Shown here: piece by piece, positions 33,830 to 42,807 of the stretch
Layout of the letters: the number at the start of each line of letters is the position of its first letter
Position numbering within the stretch: the first letter of the stretch is position 1
Assembly: GCA_051656645.1 (NCBI GenBank)
Contig: JBOGCH010000045.1
Location: 1-64,000 of the forward strand
DNA: 64,000 nt
Direction of reading: 5' to 3'
Source of the DNA: JBOGCH01 sp051656645
Lineage (GTDB): Bacteria > Bacteroidota > Bacteroidia > Bacteroidales > Marinifilaceae
Notes under the pieces: generated by a model
The model's database searches: none
What the model was told of the DNA's origin: nothing
What the model saw: the letters and a program-made list of their open reading frames with translations, nothing else
Made by a program: the position numbers and the translations under genes

Positions 33830-35236
33830 ATGAAAAGATTTTTTACTTATCTTGTGTTAGGTTTAATCGCGGTGTCATGTAGTACTGCGAAACCTGGTAA
33901 GGATGTTGGTGCTTCTGGCGCAATGATTGAGACATTCACTCCTGAGCGTCCAGCCGGACAAAAAGATGTAGTTGCGTTTACAACTCCAAAAATGGAAAAA
34001 GTACGCGTAGGATTTATTGGTTTAGGAATGCGCGGACCAGGTGCTGTGGGACGTTTTATGCATATCCCAGGAGCAGAAGTAACAGCTCTTTGTGACTTAC
34101 ATGCTGACCGTGTAGAGAATACACAAAAAATTCTTCGTAAAGCTGGTCGTCCAGACGCTAAAGCTTATAGCGGAAGTGAAGAAGCTTGGAAAGAATTATG
34201 TAGACAAGATGATGTAGATTTAGTATACGTTGCAACAGACTGGAAACGTCACGCAGAAATGATGATTTATGCAATGGAGCAAGGTAAACACGTTGCTTGT
34301 GAGGTTCCTGCTGCAATGACAATGGAAGAAATTTGGGATGTTATCAATACTGCTGAGCGCACACAACGTCACTGTATGCAGCTTGAGAACTGTGTTTATG
34401 ACTTCTTTGAATTAACAACATTAAACATGGCTCAACAAGGATTATTTGGTGATGTATTCCATGTTGAAGGAGCTTATATTCACAATTTGAATGATTTCTG
34501 GAATGCTTATGAAAGCGACTGGCGTTTGGATTACAACGTAAAACACCGTGGTGATGTTTACGCTACTCACGGTATGGGTCCTGCTTGTCAGTTACTTGAC
34601 ATTCACCGTGGTGATAAAATGAACTATCTTGTTGCTATGGATGCAGCTCCACGTTCTTTACCTAAATTCTTAAAAGAAAAACGTGGTATTGAGAATCCAG
34701 ACGTTAAAAACGGTGAGCACACACTTACTTTAATCCAAACAGAACAAGGAAAAACTATTCATATTCAACATAACGTAGTTTCTCCTCGTCCATACAGCCG
34801 TATGTACCAATTGTCAGGAACTGAAGGTTTTGCAAACAAATATCCAACTTCAGGATATGCGCTTGAAGGTGCTAACCTTGACAAAACTGTAGCTCTTAAC
34901 CATGAGAACTTAAACTCTCATAGCTTTGTTCCAGAAGATGTGAAGAAAGCGTTAATGACTAAATACAAACACCCTATCCACGTAGAACTTGAAGAGCAAG
35001 CTAAAAAAGTAGGTGGTCATGGTGGTATGGACTTTATCATGGATTACCGTTTAATTTACTGTTTACTTAACGGACTTCCATTAGATATGGACGTATATGA
35101 CTTAGCTGAATGGTGTTGTTTAGCTCCGCTTACTGCAGAGTCTATTGCTAACAACTCAGCTCCAGTAGCAGTTCCTGACTTTACTCGTGGTGCATGGGAT
35201 AAAGTAAAAGGTTACCGTCATGCATTTGCAGAATAA
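33830..35236 (+). CDS. GH109-type lipoprotein, Gfo/Idh/MocA fold
   Basis: NAD-dependent glycosidase of family GH109, whose founding members remove terminal alpha-N-acetylgalactosamine (blood-group A type). The start at 33830 has AGAAGGA upstream and yields a lipoprotein signal (LIAVSC, Cys17). The Rossmann domain starts VGFIGLGMRGPGAVG; EVPAAMTMEEIWDV and MQLENCVYD follow; HGMGPACQLLDI carries the His implicated in catalysis. 468 aa, normal. Arginine is nearly always CGT and codons are strongly selected, unlike neighbours, which suggests high expression. It ends at a strong terminator (35287-35333). GH109 includes other activities, so the substrate is probable only. Confidence 0.9.
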   Translation: MKRFFTYLVLGLIAVSCSTAKPGKDVGASGAMIETFTPERPAGQKDVVAFTTPKMEKVRVGFIGLGMRGPGAVGRFMHIPGAEVTALCDLHADRVENTQKILRKAGRPDAKAYSGSEEAWKELCRQDDVDLVYVATDWKRHAEMMIYAMEQGKHVACEVPAAMTMEEIWDVINTAERTQRHCMQLENCVYDFFELTTLNMAQQGLFGDVFHVEGAYIHNLNDFWNAYESDWRLDYNVKHRGDVYATHGMGPACQLLDIHRGDKMNYLVAMDAAPRSLPKFLKEKRGIENPDVKNGEHTLTLIQTEQGKTIHIQHNVVSPRPYSRMYQLSGTEGFANKYPTSGYALEGANLDKTVALNHENLNSHSFVPEDVKKALMTKYKHPIHVELEEQAKKVGGHGGMDFIMDYRLIYCLLNGLPLDMDVYDLAEWCCLAPLTAESIANNSAPVAVPDFTRGAWDKVKGYRHAFAE

Positions 35237-35286
35237 AAAAATGGATACATAGTGATTTGTTTCTAACGGGTAAATCACAAGAATTT

Positions 35287-35333
35287 GTTAGATTCGCATT
35301 TCCTTATTGGGATGTGAATCTAACATTTTTTTT
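35287..35333 (+). terminator. Intrinsic terminator of the GH109 gene
   Basis: GTTAGATTCGCATTTCC (35287-35303) pairs with 35309-35324 (minor mismatch), followed by T8 (35326-35333). The ATG of the ankyrin gene follows directly. Confidence 0.85.
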
Positions 35334-36164
35334 ATGACCTATTTTGAACGTTTTCAAGCAGCCGTGGTAAGTGCTGATTTAGCTGTGATGGCGGAGCTGT
35401 TAAAAACGCATAAGCGATATGCTACACTCTCTGATTTTAATGGATGGACTCCTTTACATCATGCGGCAGAGATGGCTCATGTGGAGATGGTGAAGTTGTT
35501 GTTGCCCTATTATGATGGAGTAAGTGTTAATGCTTGTACCTATTCTGAGTATACGCCATTTCATGTTATGGTTGTTGCGGGAGGTTATAATGCCGAAATT
35601 GCAGCTTTGCTTATTGATAAGGGTGCAAAGATGGAGACCGCATTGGAAAAAGCTATTTATTTGCAGGATTTGGAGAAGGTGCGTGATTATGCTGTCGATG
35701 CGGAACAGATAAATAAGGCAGACGCGTATGGTAACAGTCCGTTACATAATGCAATTGCTATTGATGCCGAAGCTATTTTTGATGTACTCCTAGCAGCTAA
35801 TGCGGATATAGAGTGTGTTGATTTGTATAGGACAACGCCGTTACATGCAGCTGCTGCAGATGCTCGTCCGTGGGCGCTGGATGCTTTGCTTGAGAAGGGT
35901 GCTTTACTTGAAAAGGTGGATTATAATAAGCGTACGGCATTGCATTTTGCAGCGGGGAATGCGTTTAAATATGGCGTTGAAAAGCTGATAGCTAGTGGTG
36001 CTTTACTTGACGTGCAGGATTCATTTGGCAATACGCCTTTGCACTATGCATATGAAAATAGTGAATTGGAGATTGTTCAATTATTAATAAATAGTGGTGC
36101 CAACGTATACTTGCGTAATGATGATGGTATGCCCGCTGAGGAGTTATTTCCGGAAGGAGAGTGA
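35334..36164 (+). CDS. Ankyrin-repeat protein
   Basis: 276 aa, cytoplasmic, composed of about seven ankyrin repeats (consensus pieces GWTPLHHAAEMAHVEMVKLLL, GNSPLHNAIAIDAEAIFDVLL, RTALHFAAGNAFKYGVEKLI, GNTPLHYAYENSELEIVQLL). It acts through protein-protein binding; the partner is unknown. The ATG at 35334 is chosen. A TTG nine codons upstream is in frame but lies inside the terminator stem, and there is no Shine-Dalgarno sequence before either. The ATG directly follows the T-run of the GH109 terminator, so expression probably depends on readthrough or on a promoter hidden in the GH109 3' end. GH92 follows after 130 bp. Confidence 0.88.
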   Translation: MTYFERFQAAVVSADLAVMAELLKTHKRYATLSDFNGWTPLHHAAEMAHVEMVKLLLPYYDGVSVNACTYSEYTPFHVMVVAGGYNAEIAALLIDKGAKMETALEKAIYLQDLEKVRDYAVDAEQINKADAYGNSPLHNAIAIDAEAIFDVLLAANADIECVDLYRTTPLHAAAADARPWALDALLEKGALLEKVDYNKRTALHFAAGNAFKYGVEKLIASGALLDVQDSFGNTPLHYAYENSELEIVQLLINSGANVYLRNDDGMPAEELFPEGE

Positions 36165-36294
36165 TGGTTTTATATTCTTTCATTTTAGTCTAACATTTTT
36201 TATATTAAGTTTTTCGAAACTTACTGTTATCTTGTAGCCGTATTTTGCAGGAATGCAGTGTGCTTGGTAATAACATTAATAATTATATACTAAA

Positions 36295-38559
36295 ATGAGG
36301 TATTTAAAACGTACAACCTTGTCGTTGTTGTTTATGCTTGCTGTAAGTGGTGGTGTGACAATGGCGCAAAAAGTGGTGGATTATGTAAATCCTTTTATCG
36401 GAACAACGAATTATGGAACAACGCATCCGGGGGCAGTTTGTCCTAATGGGATGATGTCTGTGGTACCATTTAACGTTATGGGCTCGTCATTGAACCGTTT
36501 TGATAAGGATAAGACATGGTGGAGTACACCTTATGAAAACCGTAATAAGTTTTTTACCGGGTATTCTCATGTTAATTTGAGTGGTGTTGGTTGTCCGGAT
36601 TTGGGCGCGTTGTTATTAATGCCAACAGGAGGAACTTTGGATGTTGACTATAAGCAGTATGGCAGTGAATATACAGATGAGGTTGCTAAGCCGGGTTATT
36701 ATTCGAATATACTTACTAAATATAATATTAAGACAGAGGTTACGGCCACTCCGCGTACTTCTATAGCGCGCTTTACCTTTCCTAAAGGTGAGCATCATAT
36801 CCTAATGAATTTAGGCGAAGGATTGACAAACGAGTCGGGAGCCATGGTACGCCGCGTTAGTGATACAGAAATAGAGGGAGTGAAACTTTTGGGATCCTTT
36901 TGCTATAACCCACAAGCCGTGTTCCCTATTTACTTTGTGATGCGTTTATCCAAAGCACCCCTTGATAAAGGATATTGGAAAATGCAACCTGCCATGACAG
37001 GTATTGAGGCGCAATGGGATCAGCACCAGGGGACCTATAAATTATACACAAAATACGGAAAAGAGATTGCAGGCGATGATATAGGTGCATATTTTACTTT
37101 CAATACAGAAGAAGGTGAGGAGATTTATGCGCAGATAGGAGTATCCTTTGTAAGTATTGAGAATGCCCGAGAGAATTTGAATAAGGAGCAAAACGGTTTT
37201 AATTTTGATGAGGTTTATGCTAAAGCTTCGAATAGCTGGGAAGAGCAGTTGTCGCGTATCACGGTTGAAGGTGGAACTGCTGACCAAAAGACCGTATTTT
37301 ATACCGCTTTATATCATACTTTAATTCACCCAAATATCTTGCAAGATGTGAATGGGCAATATCCGGCAATGGAGAGTGATGAGATTCTTTCTACAATAGG
37401 AAATAGATATACAGTATACTCGTTGTGGGATACTTACCGTAATTTACATCAATTAATGACACTAGTATATCCTGAGAAACAAATGGATATGGTACGCACC
37501 ATGGTTGATATGGGAAAAGAGAGCGGTTGGATGCCTAAATGGGAGCTATATGGACGTGAAACGCTTACAATGGAAGGGGATCCTAGTATTCCTGTAATTG
37601 TGGATAGCTGGTTGAAGGGATTGCGCGATTTTGACTTGGAGGCTGCTTATCAGATTATGAAGAAATCGGCAACAGCACCTGGAAAAGACAACTTAATGCG
37701 TCCGGACAATGATGATTATTTAGGATTAGGTTATGTTGCCTTACGAGAACAATATGATAATTCAGTATCGCATGCTTTAGAGTATTATGTTGCGGACTAT
37801 GCTTTGTCGGTTATAGCCGATTCGCTAGGTCATAAAGAGGATGCTAAACGTTTCCGCCAGCAGTCGCTAAATTATAAGAAATATTACTGTAAGGAGTTTG
37901 GTACATTGCGTCCTAAATTGCCGGATGGTAAATTCTATGAACCATTTAATCCGAAACAAGGTGAGAACTTTGAGCCAAGCCCTGGCTTCCACGAAGGAAA
38001 CGCATGGAACTATACATTTTATGTACCTCATGACGTGAAGGGATTGGCTAAGTTAATGGGAGGGACCAATAACTTTGTAAACAGATTACAACTTGTGTTT
38101 GATGAAGGACATTATGATCCGGCGAATGAACCGGATATTGCGTATCCTTATTTGTTTAGTTACTTTAAAGGGAATGAATGGAGAACACAATACCAGGTTC
38201 GCCGTTTGTTAGATGAGCATTTTACAACTAATACAAATGGAATACCGGGTAATGATGATTGTGGAACTATGTCTGCATGGGCAATATTTAGTATGATGGG
38301 CTTTTATCCTGACTGTCCAGGTCAACCAATGTATACACTTACATCGCCAGTATTTGATAGAATAGAGATTAAACTTGATCCTAAATACTATGCTAATGAC
38401 AAATTAGTCATTGAGGCAAAACGCGATAATGAGAAAGCTATTTACATTAACGGTATGACACTTGACGGAAAGAAATTAAATAACTATAGAATTTCGCATA
38501 GTGATTTGGTTCATGGAAAGAAAATGATATTTGACTTAACGGAAAGTGCTAATAAATAA
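36295..38559 (+). CDS. Exported GH92 alpha-mannosidase
   Basis: Calcium-dependent inverting exo-alpha-mannosidase of GH92, acting on mannose-containing N-glycans or mannans. 754 aa with a signal peptide (residues 1-23). N-terminal beta-sandwich: VDYVNPFIGTTNYGTTHPGA at the start of the mature chain and GYSHVNLSGVGCPDLGALLL. The (alpha/alpha)6 domain has SLWDTYRNLHQL, MPKWELYGRETLTMEGDPS, NEPDIAYPYLF and GNDDCGTMSAW. The conserved Glu and Asp residues expected for the acid and base are present in these blocks. The last domain is a beta-sandwich. A strong terminator follows. Linkage (1,2, 1,3, 1,4 or 1,6) cannot be decided. Confidence 0.95.
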   Translation: MRYLKRTTLSLLFMLAVSGGVTMAQKVVDYVNPFIGTTNYGTTHPGAVCPNGMMSVVPFNVMGSSLNRFDKDKTWWSTPYENRNKFFTGYSHVNLSGVGCPDLGALLLMPTGGTLDVDYKQYGSEYTDEVAKPGYYSNILTKYNIKTEVTATPRTSIARFTFPKGEHHILMNLGEGLTNESGAMVRRVSDTEIEGVKLLGSFCYNPQAVFPIYFVMRLSKAPLDKGYWKMQPAMTGIEAQWDQHQGTYKLYTKYGKEIAGDDIGAYFTFNTEEGEEIYAQIGVSFVSIENARENLNKEQNGFNFDEVYAKASNSWEEQLSRITVEGGTADQKTVFYTALYHTLIHPNILQDVNGQYPAMESDEILSTIGNRYTVYSLWDTYRNLHQLMTLVYPEKQMDMVRTMVDMGKESGWMPKWELYGRETLTMEGDPSIPVIVDSWLKGLRDFDLEAAYQIMKKSATAPGKDNLMRPDNDDYLGLGYVALREQYDNSVSHALEYYVADYALSVIADSLGHKEDAKRFRQQSLNYKKYYCKEFGTLRPKLPDGKFYEPFNPKQGENFEPSPGFHEGNAWNYTFYVPHDVKGLAKLMGGTNNFVNRLQLVFDEGHYDPANEPDIAYPYLFSYFKGNEWRTQYQVRRLLDEHFTTNTNGIPGNDDCGTMSAWAIFSMMGFYPDCPGQPMYTLTSPVFDRIEIKLDPKYYANDKLVIEAKRDNEKAIYINGMTLDGKKLNNYRISHSDLVHGKKMIFDLTESANK

Positions 38560-38586
38560 TATGCGATAATAACTGCATATCTATGA

Positions 38587-38623
38587 AACAGTCCTGCTTT
38601 ATTTTAAGCAGGGCTGTTTTTTT
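38587..38623 (+). terminator. Intrinsic terminator of the GH92 gene
   Basis: AACAGtCCTGCTT, loop of about 6 nt, AAGCAGGgCTGTT, then a T-run to 38623. Confidence 0.9.
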
Positions 38624-38711
38624 ATGTGTATTGGTAAAGTAATGCTTAGATAATTAAAGTGATAGACTTTTGTTTTAAGTTTGGTAATGTTATAGATAGA
38701 CTAATTTACAA

Positions 38712-38820
38712 TTGCATATAATTGCATAAACATGGATTGTGGTAAATAATAATGCAATATTTATGCAAATAATAGCATAAATATTTGGTGTTGTAAAATA
38801 TTTATGCATATATTTGCATT
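38712..38820. promoter_or_regulatory. Cluster of GCAT boxes, probable ArgR operators
   Basis: Pairs of GCAT/TGCA half-sites at 38714 and 38724, 38754 and 38765 (with 38775), and 38806 and 38816. Spacings are 10-11 bp within groups and 30-31 bp between them, so all lie on one helix face. The last pair (TATGCATATATTTGCATTA) covers the -7 box of the arginine operon. The layout fits a hexameric arginine repressor binding paired ARG boxes; the identity of the regulator is inferred. Confidence 0.7.
38784..38816 (+). promoter_or_regulatory. Promoter of the arginine operon
   Basis: -33 TTTG (38784-38787) and -7 TATATTTG (38809-38816), 21 bp apart. The leader is about 60 nt. The -7 box is embedded in the last pair of GCAT boxes. 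Confidence 0.7.
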
Positions 38821-38885
38821 ATCAAATAAGATATGAATGTATACAACACAAAAAACAAAACATTAATCCATAAATCGATAAGGCC

Positions 38886-39500
38886 ATGAAAATAGATGTA
38901 CTTGTAGCAGAAGAAGAACACTTGAAGTTTGTAACAGCAATTAACGATGCCATTGCACAGGCAGCAAAAGCACGTGGAACAGGTATTGCTCGACGAACGG
39001 ATGAGTACATCACGGAGAAGATTACTCAAGGAAAAGCAATTATAGCTCTTAATAGAGATGAATTTGTTGGCTTCTGTTATATAGAGTCTTGGGGACATGA
39101 AAAGTTTGTTGCTAACTCGGGTTTAATTGTGCGTCCGGCTTATCGAGGATTAGGAATTGCCAAAAAAATTAAGAAAGCAGCTTTTGATTTATCTCGTAAG
39201 AAATTTCCTGAGGCTAAGTTGTTTGGATTAACTACAGGCGAACAAGTTATGCGTATTAACACCTCCTTAGGTTATGTGCCGGTAACATTTGCCAAGTTAA
39301 CTGATGATGAGCAGTTTTGGAAAGGATGTCAGTCTTGTGTGAATTATGATATCTTACAACGTACCAACATGACGAAGTGTTTGTGTACAGGAATGATTTA
39401 CGACCCGGAAGTTGAAGGAAAAAAACAAGAGGTTAAAAAAACAGCTAAAGGATCGCCATTTACTCGTTTTATTAAAAAAGTTTGTCAAATTAAAGCATAA
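38886..39500 (+). CDS. GNAT N-acyltransferase, first gene of the arginine operon
   Basis: 204-aa GNAT-fold acyltransferase with the acyl-CoA binding core SGLIVRPAYRGLGIAKKIKK (about residues 78-97) and a Cys-rich C-terminal segment (GCQSCVNYD, MTKCLCTGM). Its position directly before argG in the arginine operon is conserved in Bacteroides relatives. It probably supplies the first step, N-acylation of glutamate (acetyl or, in Bacteroides-type pathways, succinyl); no classical argA or argJ is present here. The acyl group cannot be decided from the sequence. Confidence 0.8.
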   Translation: MKIDVLVAEEEHLKFVTAINDAIAQAAKARGTGIARRTDEYITEKITQGKAIIALNRDEFVGFCYIESWGHEKFVANSGLIVRPAYRGLGIAKKIKKAAFDLSRKKFPEAKLFGLTTGEQVMRINTSLGYVPVTFAKLTDDEQFWKGCQSCVNYDILQRTNMTKCLCTGMIYDPEVEGKKQEVKKTAKGSPFTRFIKKVCQIKA

Positions 39501-39509
39501 TAGGAAAGT

Positions 39510-40700
39510 ATGAAAAAGAAAGTTGTTTTAGCATATAGCGGAGGTTTAGATACATCCTATTGCGCAATGTATTTGAGTAAGGAACTTGGATATGAGGTTT
39601 ATTCGGCTTTAGCGAATACTGGAGGTTTCACGGATGCAGAGTTGGCTTTGATTGAGGAGAAAGCTTATGCATTGGGTGTTTCCAAACATGTGGTACTTGA
39701 TGTTGCAGACAGTTATTATGACAACTGTATAAAATATATGATTTTTGGGAATGTGTTGAGAAATAAAACATACCCAATATCAGTAAGTAGTGAGCGAGCT
39801 TTTCAAGCTTTAGCTATTGTAAACTATGCAAAAGAGATTGGTGCCGATGCCATTGCTCACGGTAGTACTGGTGCTGGGAACGATCAGATACGATTTGATA
39901 TGTGCTTTCAGGTGCATATGCCGGGAGTTGAAATTATAACTCCAACGCGCGATATGGAACTATCTCGTGAGGACGAGATAGAGTATCTTAAAAAGCACGG
40001 TGTTGAGTATGATTGGAGCAAAATGGCCTATTCAATCAATAAAGGTTTGTGGGGAACATCGGTTGGTGGAAGAGAAACACTTTGTTCATCAACAAACTTA
40101 CCGGCAGAGGCTTATCCGTCACAATTACAAAAGGACGGTTGTGAGATGCTTACTTTAACGTATAAAGAAGGTGAGCTTTGCGCTGTAAACGATGTGGAAG
40201 TGAATGGTGTAGATGCTATAAAAATGGTTGAAACTATAGGTAGCCTTTGGGCAATTGGTAGAGATACGCATGTAGGCGATACTATTGTAGGTATAAAAGG
40301 ACGTGTGGGATTTGAGGCTGCTGGTCCGTTATTGATACTTAAGAGTCATGAGTTACTTGAGAAACATACACTTAGTAAATGGCAGTTGTACTGGAAAGAG
40401 CAATTAGCTAACTGGTACGGAATGTTTGTTCACGAATCGATGTACGAGGAGGCTGTAATGCGCGATATTGAGCAGTTCCTATCTTCTTCACAAAAAACGG
40501 TAACAGGAAAAGTGATAATGAAATTGCATCCTTATCGTTTTGAGTTAGTTGGAATTGATAGTGCTCACGACCTTATGGGTGGTACTATGGCACAATACGG
40601 AGAACGTAATGGTGCTTGGACAGCAGACGACGTGAAAGGATTTACTAAGATGATGGCAATGCCTATTGCCATTTACAAACAAGTTAACGAAAAAGCATGA
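39510..40700 (+). CDS. argG: Argininosuccinate synthase
   Basis: Condenses citrulline with aspartate using ATP to give argininosuccinate. 396 aa. The N-terminal P-loop-like pyrophosphatase motif AYSGGLDTSYCAMYL is at residues 8-22; GSTGAGNDQIRFDM (about 118) binds ATP and citrulline; SINKGLWGTSVGGRET binds substrate. It begins 10 bp after the GNAT gene, and its last 4 bp overlap the start of argC (ATGA-type junction), so the operon is translationally coupled here. Confidence 0.97.
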   Translation: MKKKVVLAYSGGLDTSYCAMYLSKELGYEVYSALANTGGFTDAELALIEEKAYALGVSKHVVLDVADSYYDNCIKYMIFGNVLRNKTYPISVSSERAFQALAIVNYAKEIGADAIAHGSTGAGNDQIRFDMCFQVHMPGVEIITPTRDMELSREDEIEYLKKHGVEYDWSKMAYSINKGLWGTSVGGRETLCSSTNLPAEAYPSQLQKDGCEMLTLTYKEGELCAVNDVEVNGVDAIKMVETIGSLWAIGRDTHVGDTIVGIKGRVGFEAAGPLLILKSHELLEKHTLSKWQLYWKEQLANWYGMFVHESMYEEAVMRDIEQFLSSSQKTVTGKVIMKLHPYRFELVGIDSAHDLMGGTMAQYGERNGAWTADDVKGFTKMMAMPIAIYKQVNEKA

Positions 40701-41656
40701 TAAAAGTAGCAATAGCCGGCGGTGCCGGATACACAGCGGGGGAGTTAATCCGGTTGTTAATTAACCATCCGGAAGTGGAGTTAAAATACATTCAAAGCGA
40801 GTCGCATGCCGGAGCGCCAATTTATACAGTGCATAAAGACTTACTTTATAGTTCCTTGCAATTTGGTGCTATTGATTTTTCCGACATTGATGTTCTTTTT
40901 CTTTGCATGGGTCATGGTTATTCTAAAGCTTTTTTAGATGGTGTAACACTTGCTGAAGGAACCAAAGTAATTGATTTAGGGAATGATTTTCGCTTAAAAG
41001 CAGATGCAGGTGAATTTATATACGGCCTTCCTGAACTGTCAAGAAACGAAATATACAATGCTGCTTATATAGCTAATCCGGGTTGTTTTGCAACTGCGAT
41101 AGAACTTGGGCTATTGCCATTGGCACAGCAGGAAGAGTTACCACAAGACATAACAATAATGGGAGTTACCGGCTCAACGGGTGCAGGGCAAAAATTGTCT
41201 CAAGAGTGTCACTATAGTAACCGATCGTCTAACTTGTCTAATTATAAAGTATTTACGCATCAGCATTTGGGAGAGATTAATGAAACTCTTGAAAAAGCTG
41301 GAAATTGGAGTGGTGATATAGCTTTTGTTCCAATGCGTGGTGCTCACACTAGAGGTATTATTGTGAATACTGTTTTGAGAAGCAATAAAAGTGCAGATGA
41401 GATTTACGGACAGTATAAAGCATTCTATGAAGGACATCCGTTTGTTGTGGTAAGCAATGAACCAATTAGTCTAAAACAAGTGGTAAATACCAATTACTGT
41501 TACATCCATATTACAGCTGAGAATGGCAAAATATTAATAACATCTGTATTGGATAATTTGTTAAAAGGAGCTTCCGGACAAGCCGTTCAAAACATGAATT
41601 TAATGTTTGGTATAGAGGAACAAACGGGCTTGAAACTTAAAGCTAATTACTTTTAA
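40697..41656 (+). CDS. argC: N-acyl-gamma-glutamyl-phosphate reductase
   Basis: NADPH-dependent reduction of N-acylglutamyl phosphate to the semialdehyde. 319 aa. The Rossmann start is VAIAGGAGYTAGELIRLL, the catalytic Cys is in ANPGCFATAIELGLLPL (near residue 131), and a His-containing HQHLGEINETL follows. Its start overlaps argG by 4 bp and argD follows after 11 bp. Confidence 0.96.
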   Translation: MIKVAIAGGAGYTAGELIRLLINHPEVELKYIQSESHAGAPIYTVHKDLLYSSLQFGAIDFSDIDVLFLCMGHGYSKAFLDGVTLAEGTKVIDLGNDFRLKADAGEFIYGLPELSRNEIYNAAYIANPGCFATAIELGLLPLAQQEELPQDITIMGVTGSTGAGQKLSQECHYSNRSSNLSNYKVFTHQHLGEINETLEKAGNWSGDIAFVPMRGAHTRGIIVNTVLRSNKSADEIYGQYKAFYEGHPFVVVSNEPISLKQVVNTNYCYIHITAENGKILITSVLDNLLKGASGQAVQNMNLMFGIEEQTGLKLKANYF

Positions 41657-41667
41657 AAAAACACGCT

Positions 41668-42807
41668 ATGGGATTATTTGAAGTATATCCGCTTTTACCT
41701 ATCACGCCGGTAAGAGCCAAAGGAAACTATATATACAATGAGGATGGAGCCTCCTACTTGGATTTTTATGGCGGTCATGCTGTAATTTCAATTGGACATG
41801 GACACCCTCATTATAAGAATATGCTTAACAATCAGTTGGAGCATATTGGTTTTTATTCAAATGCAGTACATAATCCGTTACAAGTGGAGTTGGCGGAGAA
41901 ACTAGAAAAGTTATCCGGTTGTGAGGGATACAATCTGTTTTTGTGTAATAGTGGTGCCGAGGCAAATGAAAATGCTATGAAGTTAGCATCGTTCGTAACC
42001 GGACGTGCAAAGGTGGTAGCAATGAAAGGTGCGTTTCACGGGCGTACTAGTGCAGCGGTTGCAGCAACGGATAATCCTAAGATACAAGCTCCTATAAACC
42101 AAGGGCATGGGGTGGATTTTGTAGAGCTAAACGATATTGCTGCATTGACAGATGTGTTAAGTACCAAGGAGTATGCAGCTGTACTTATTGAAGGTATTCA
42201 AGGCGTGGGAGGTATTTATGCACCAACATCTACCTATTTACAACAAGTGCGTACTCTTTGTAATGAAACAGGAACCCTGTTAATTATGGACGAGGTGCAA
42301 TCAGGTTGCGGACGTACCGGTAAATTCTTTGCATATCAGCACTCTGGAATAGAAGCTGATGTAGTTACAATGGCAAAAGGAATGGGTAATGGATTTCCTG
42401 TTGCCGGAATTTTAATAGCACCACATATCGAGGCTGTGAAAGGTATGTTAGGAACAACATTTGGTGGTTCTCATTTAGCATGTGCGGCATCGCTAGCGGT
42501 TGTGGAAGTTATGGATAGAGAGTATTTAATAAACAATGCAGCTGCATTGGGAGGATACTTGATTGATGAGTTACAAAAAATTGAGGGTGTTGCCGAAGTA
42601 CGCGGAAAAGGATTAATGATAGGAGTTGACGTTCCTGGAAAACTTCAACAAGTGCGCGGCGCCTTAATGAACGATTATCATATATTGACAGGGTATAGCG
42701 GAACCGATACATTACGTTTGTTGCCACCGTTAGTAATTACGCGAAAAGAGGCCGATCAGTTCCTTGACGCATTTAAGAGCATAATGCTTACTTATGGAGA
42801 AAATTAA
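41668..42807 (+). CDS. argD: N-acylornithine aminotransferase
   Basis: PLP-dependent class III aminotransferase converting the acyl-glutamate semialdehyde to N-acylornithine. 379 aa. The PLP-phosphate and ring contacts are in NSGAEANENAMKLA and GAFHGRT; the MDEVQSGCGRTGKFFAYQHSG block holds the Asp, and the Schiff-base Lys is in VTMAKGMGNGFPVAGIL (near residue 237). The 3' end overlaps argB by 14 bp. Confidence 0.96.
   Translation: MGLFEVYPLLPITPVRAKGNYIYNEDGASYLDFYGGHAVISIGHGHPHYKNMLNNQLEHIGFYSNAVHNPLQVELAEKLEKLSGCEGYNLFLCNSGAEANENAMKLASFVTGRAKVVAMKGAFHGRTSAAVAATDNPKIQAPINQGHGVDFVELNDIAALTDVLSTKEYAAVLIEGIQGVGGIYAPTSTYLQQVRTLCNETGTLLIMDEVQSGCGRTGKFFAYQHSGIEADVVTMAKGMGNGFPVAGILIAPHIEAVKGMLGTTFGGSHLACAASLAVVEVMDREYLINNAAALGGYLIDELQKIEGVAEVRGKGLMIGVDVPGKLQQVRGALMNDYHILTGYSGTDTLRLLPPLVITRKEADQFLDAFKSIMLTYGEN

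Noticed and set aside
35307..35333. TTG start for the ankyrin protein
   Set aside because: It lies in the stem of the GH109 terminator and adds residues that do not belong to the repeat family.
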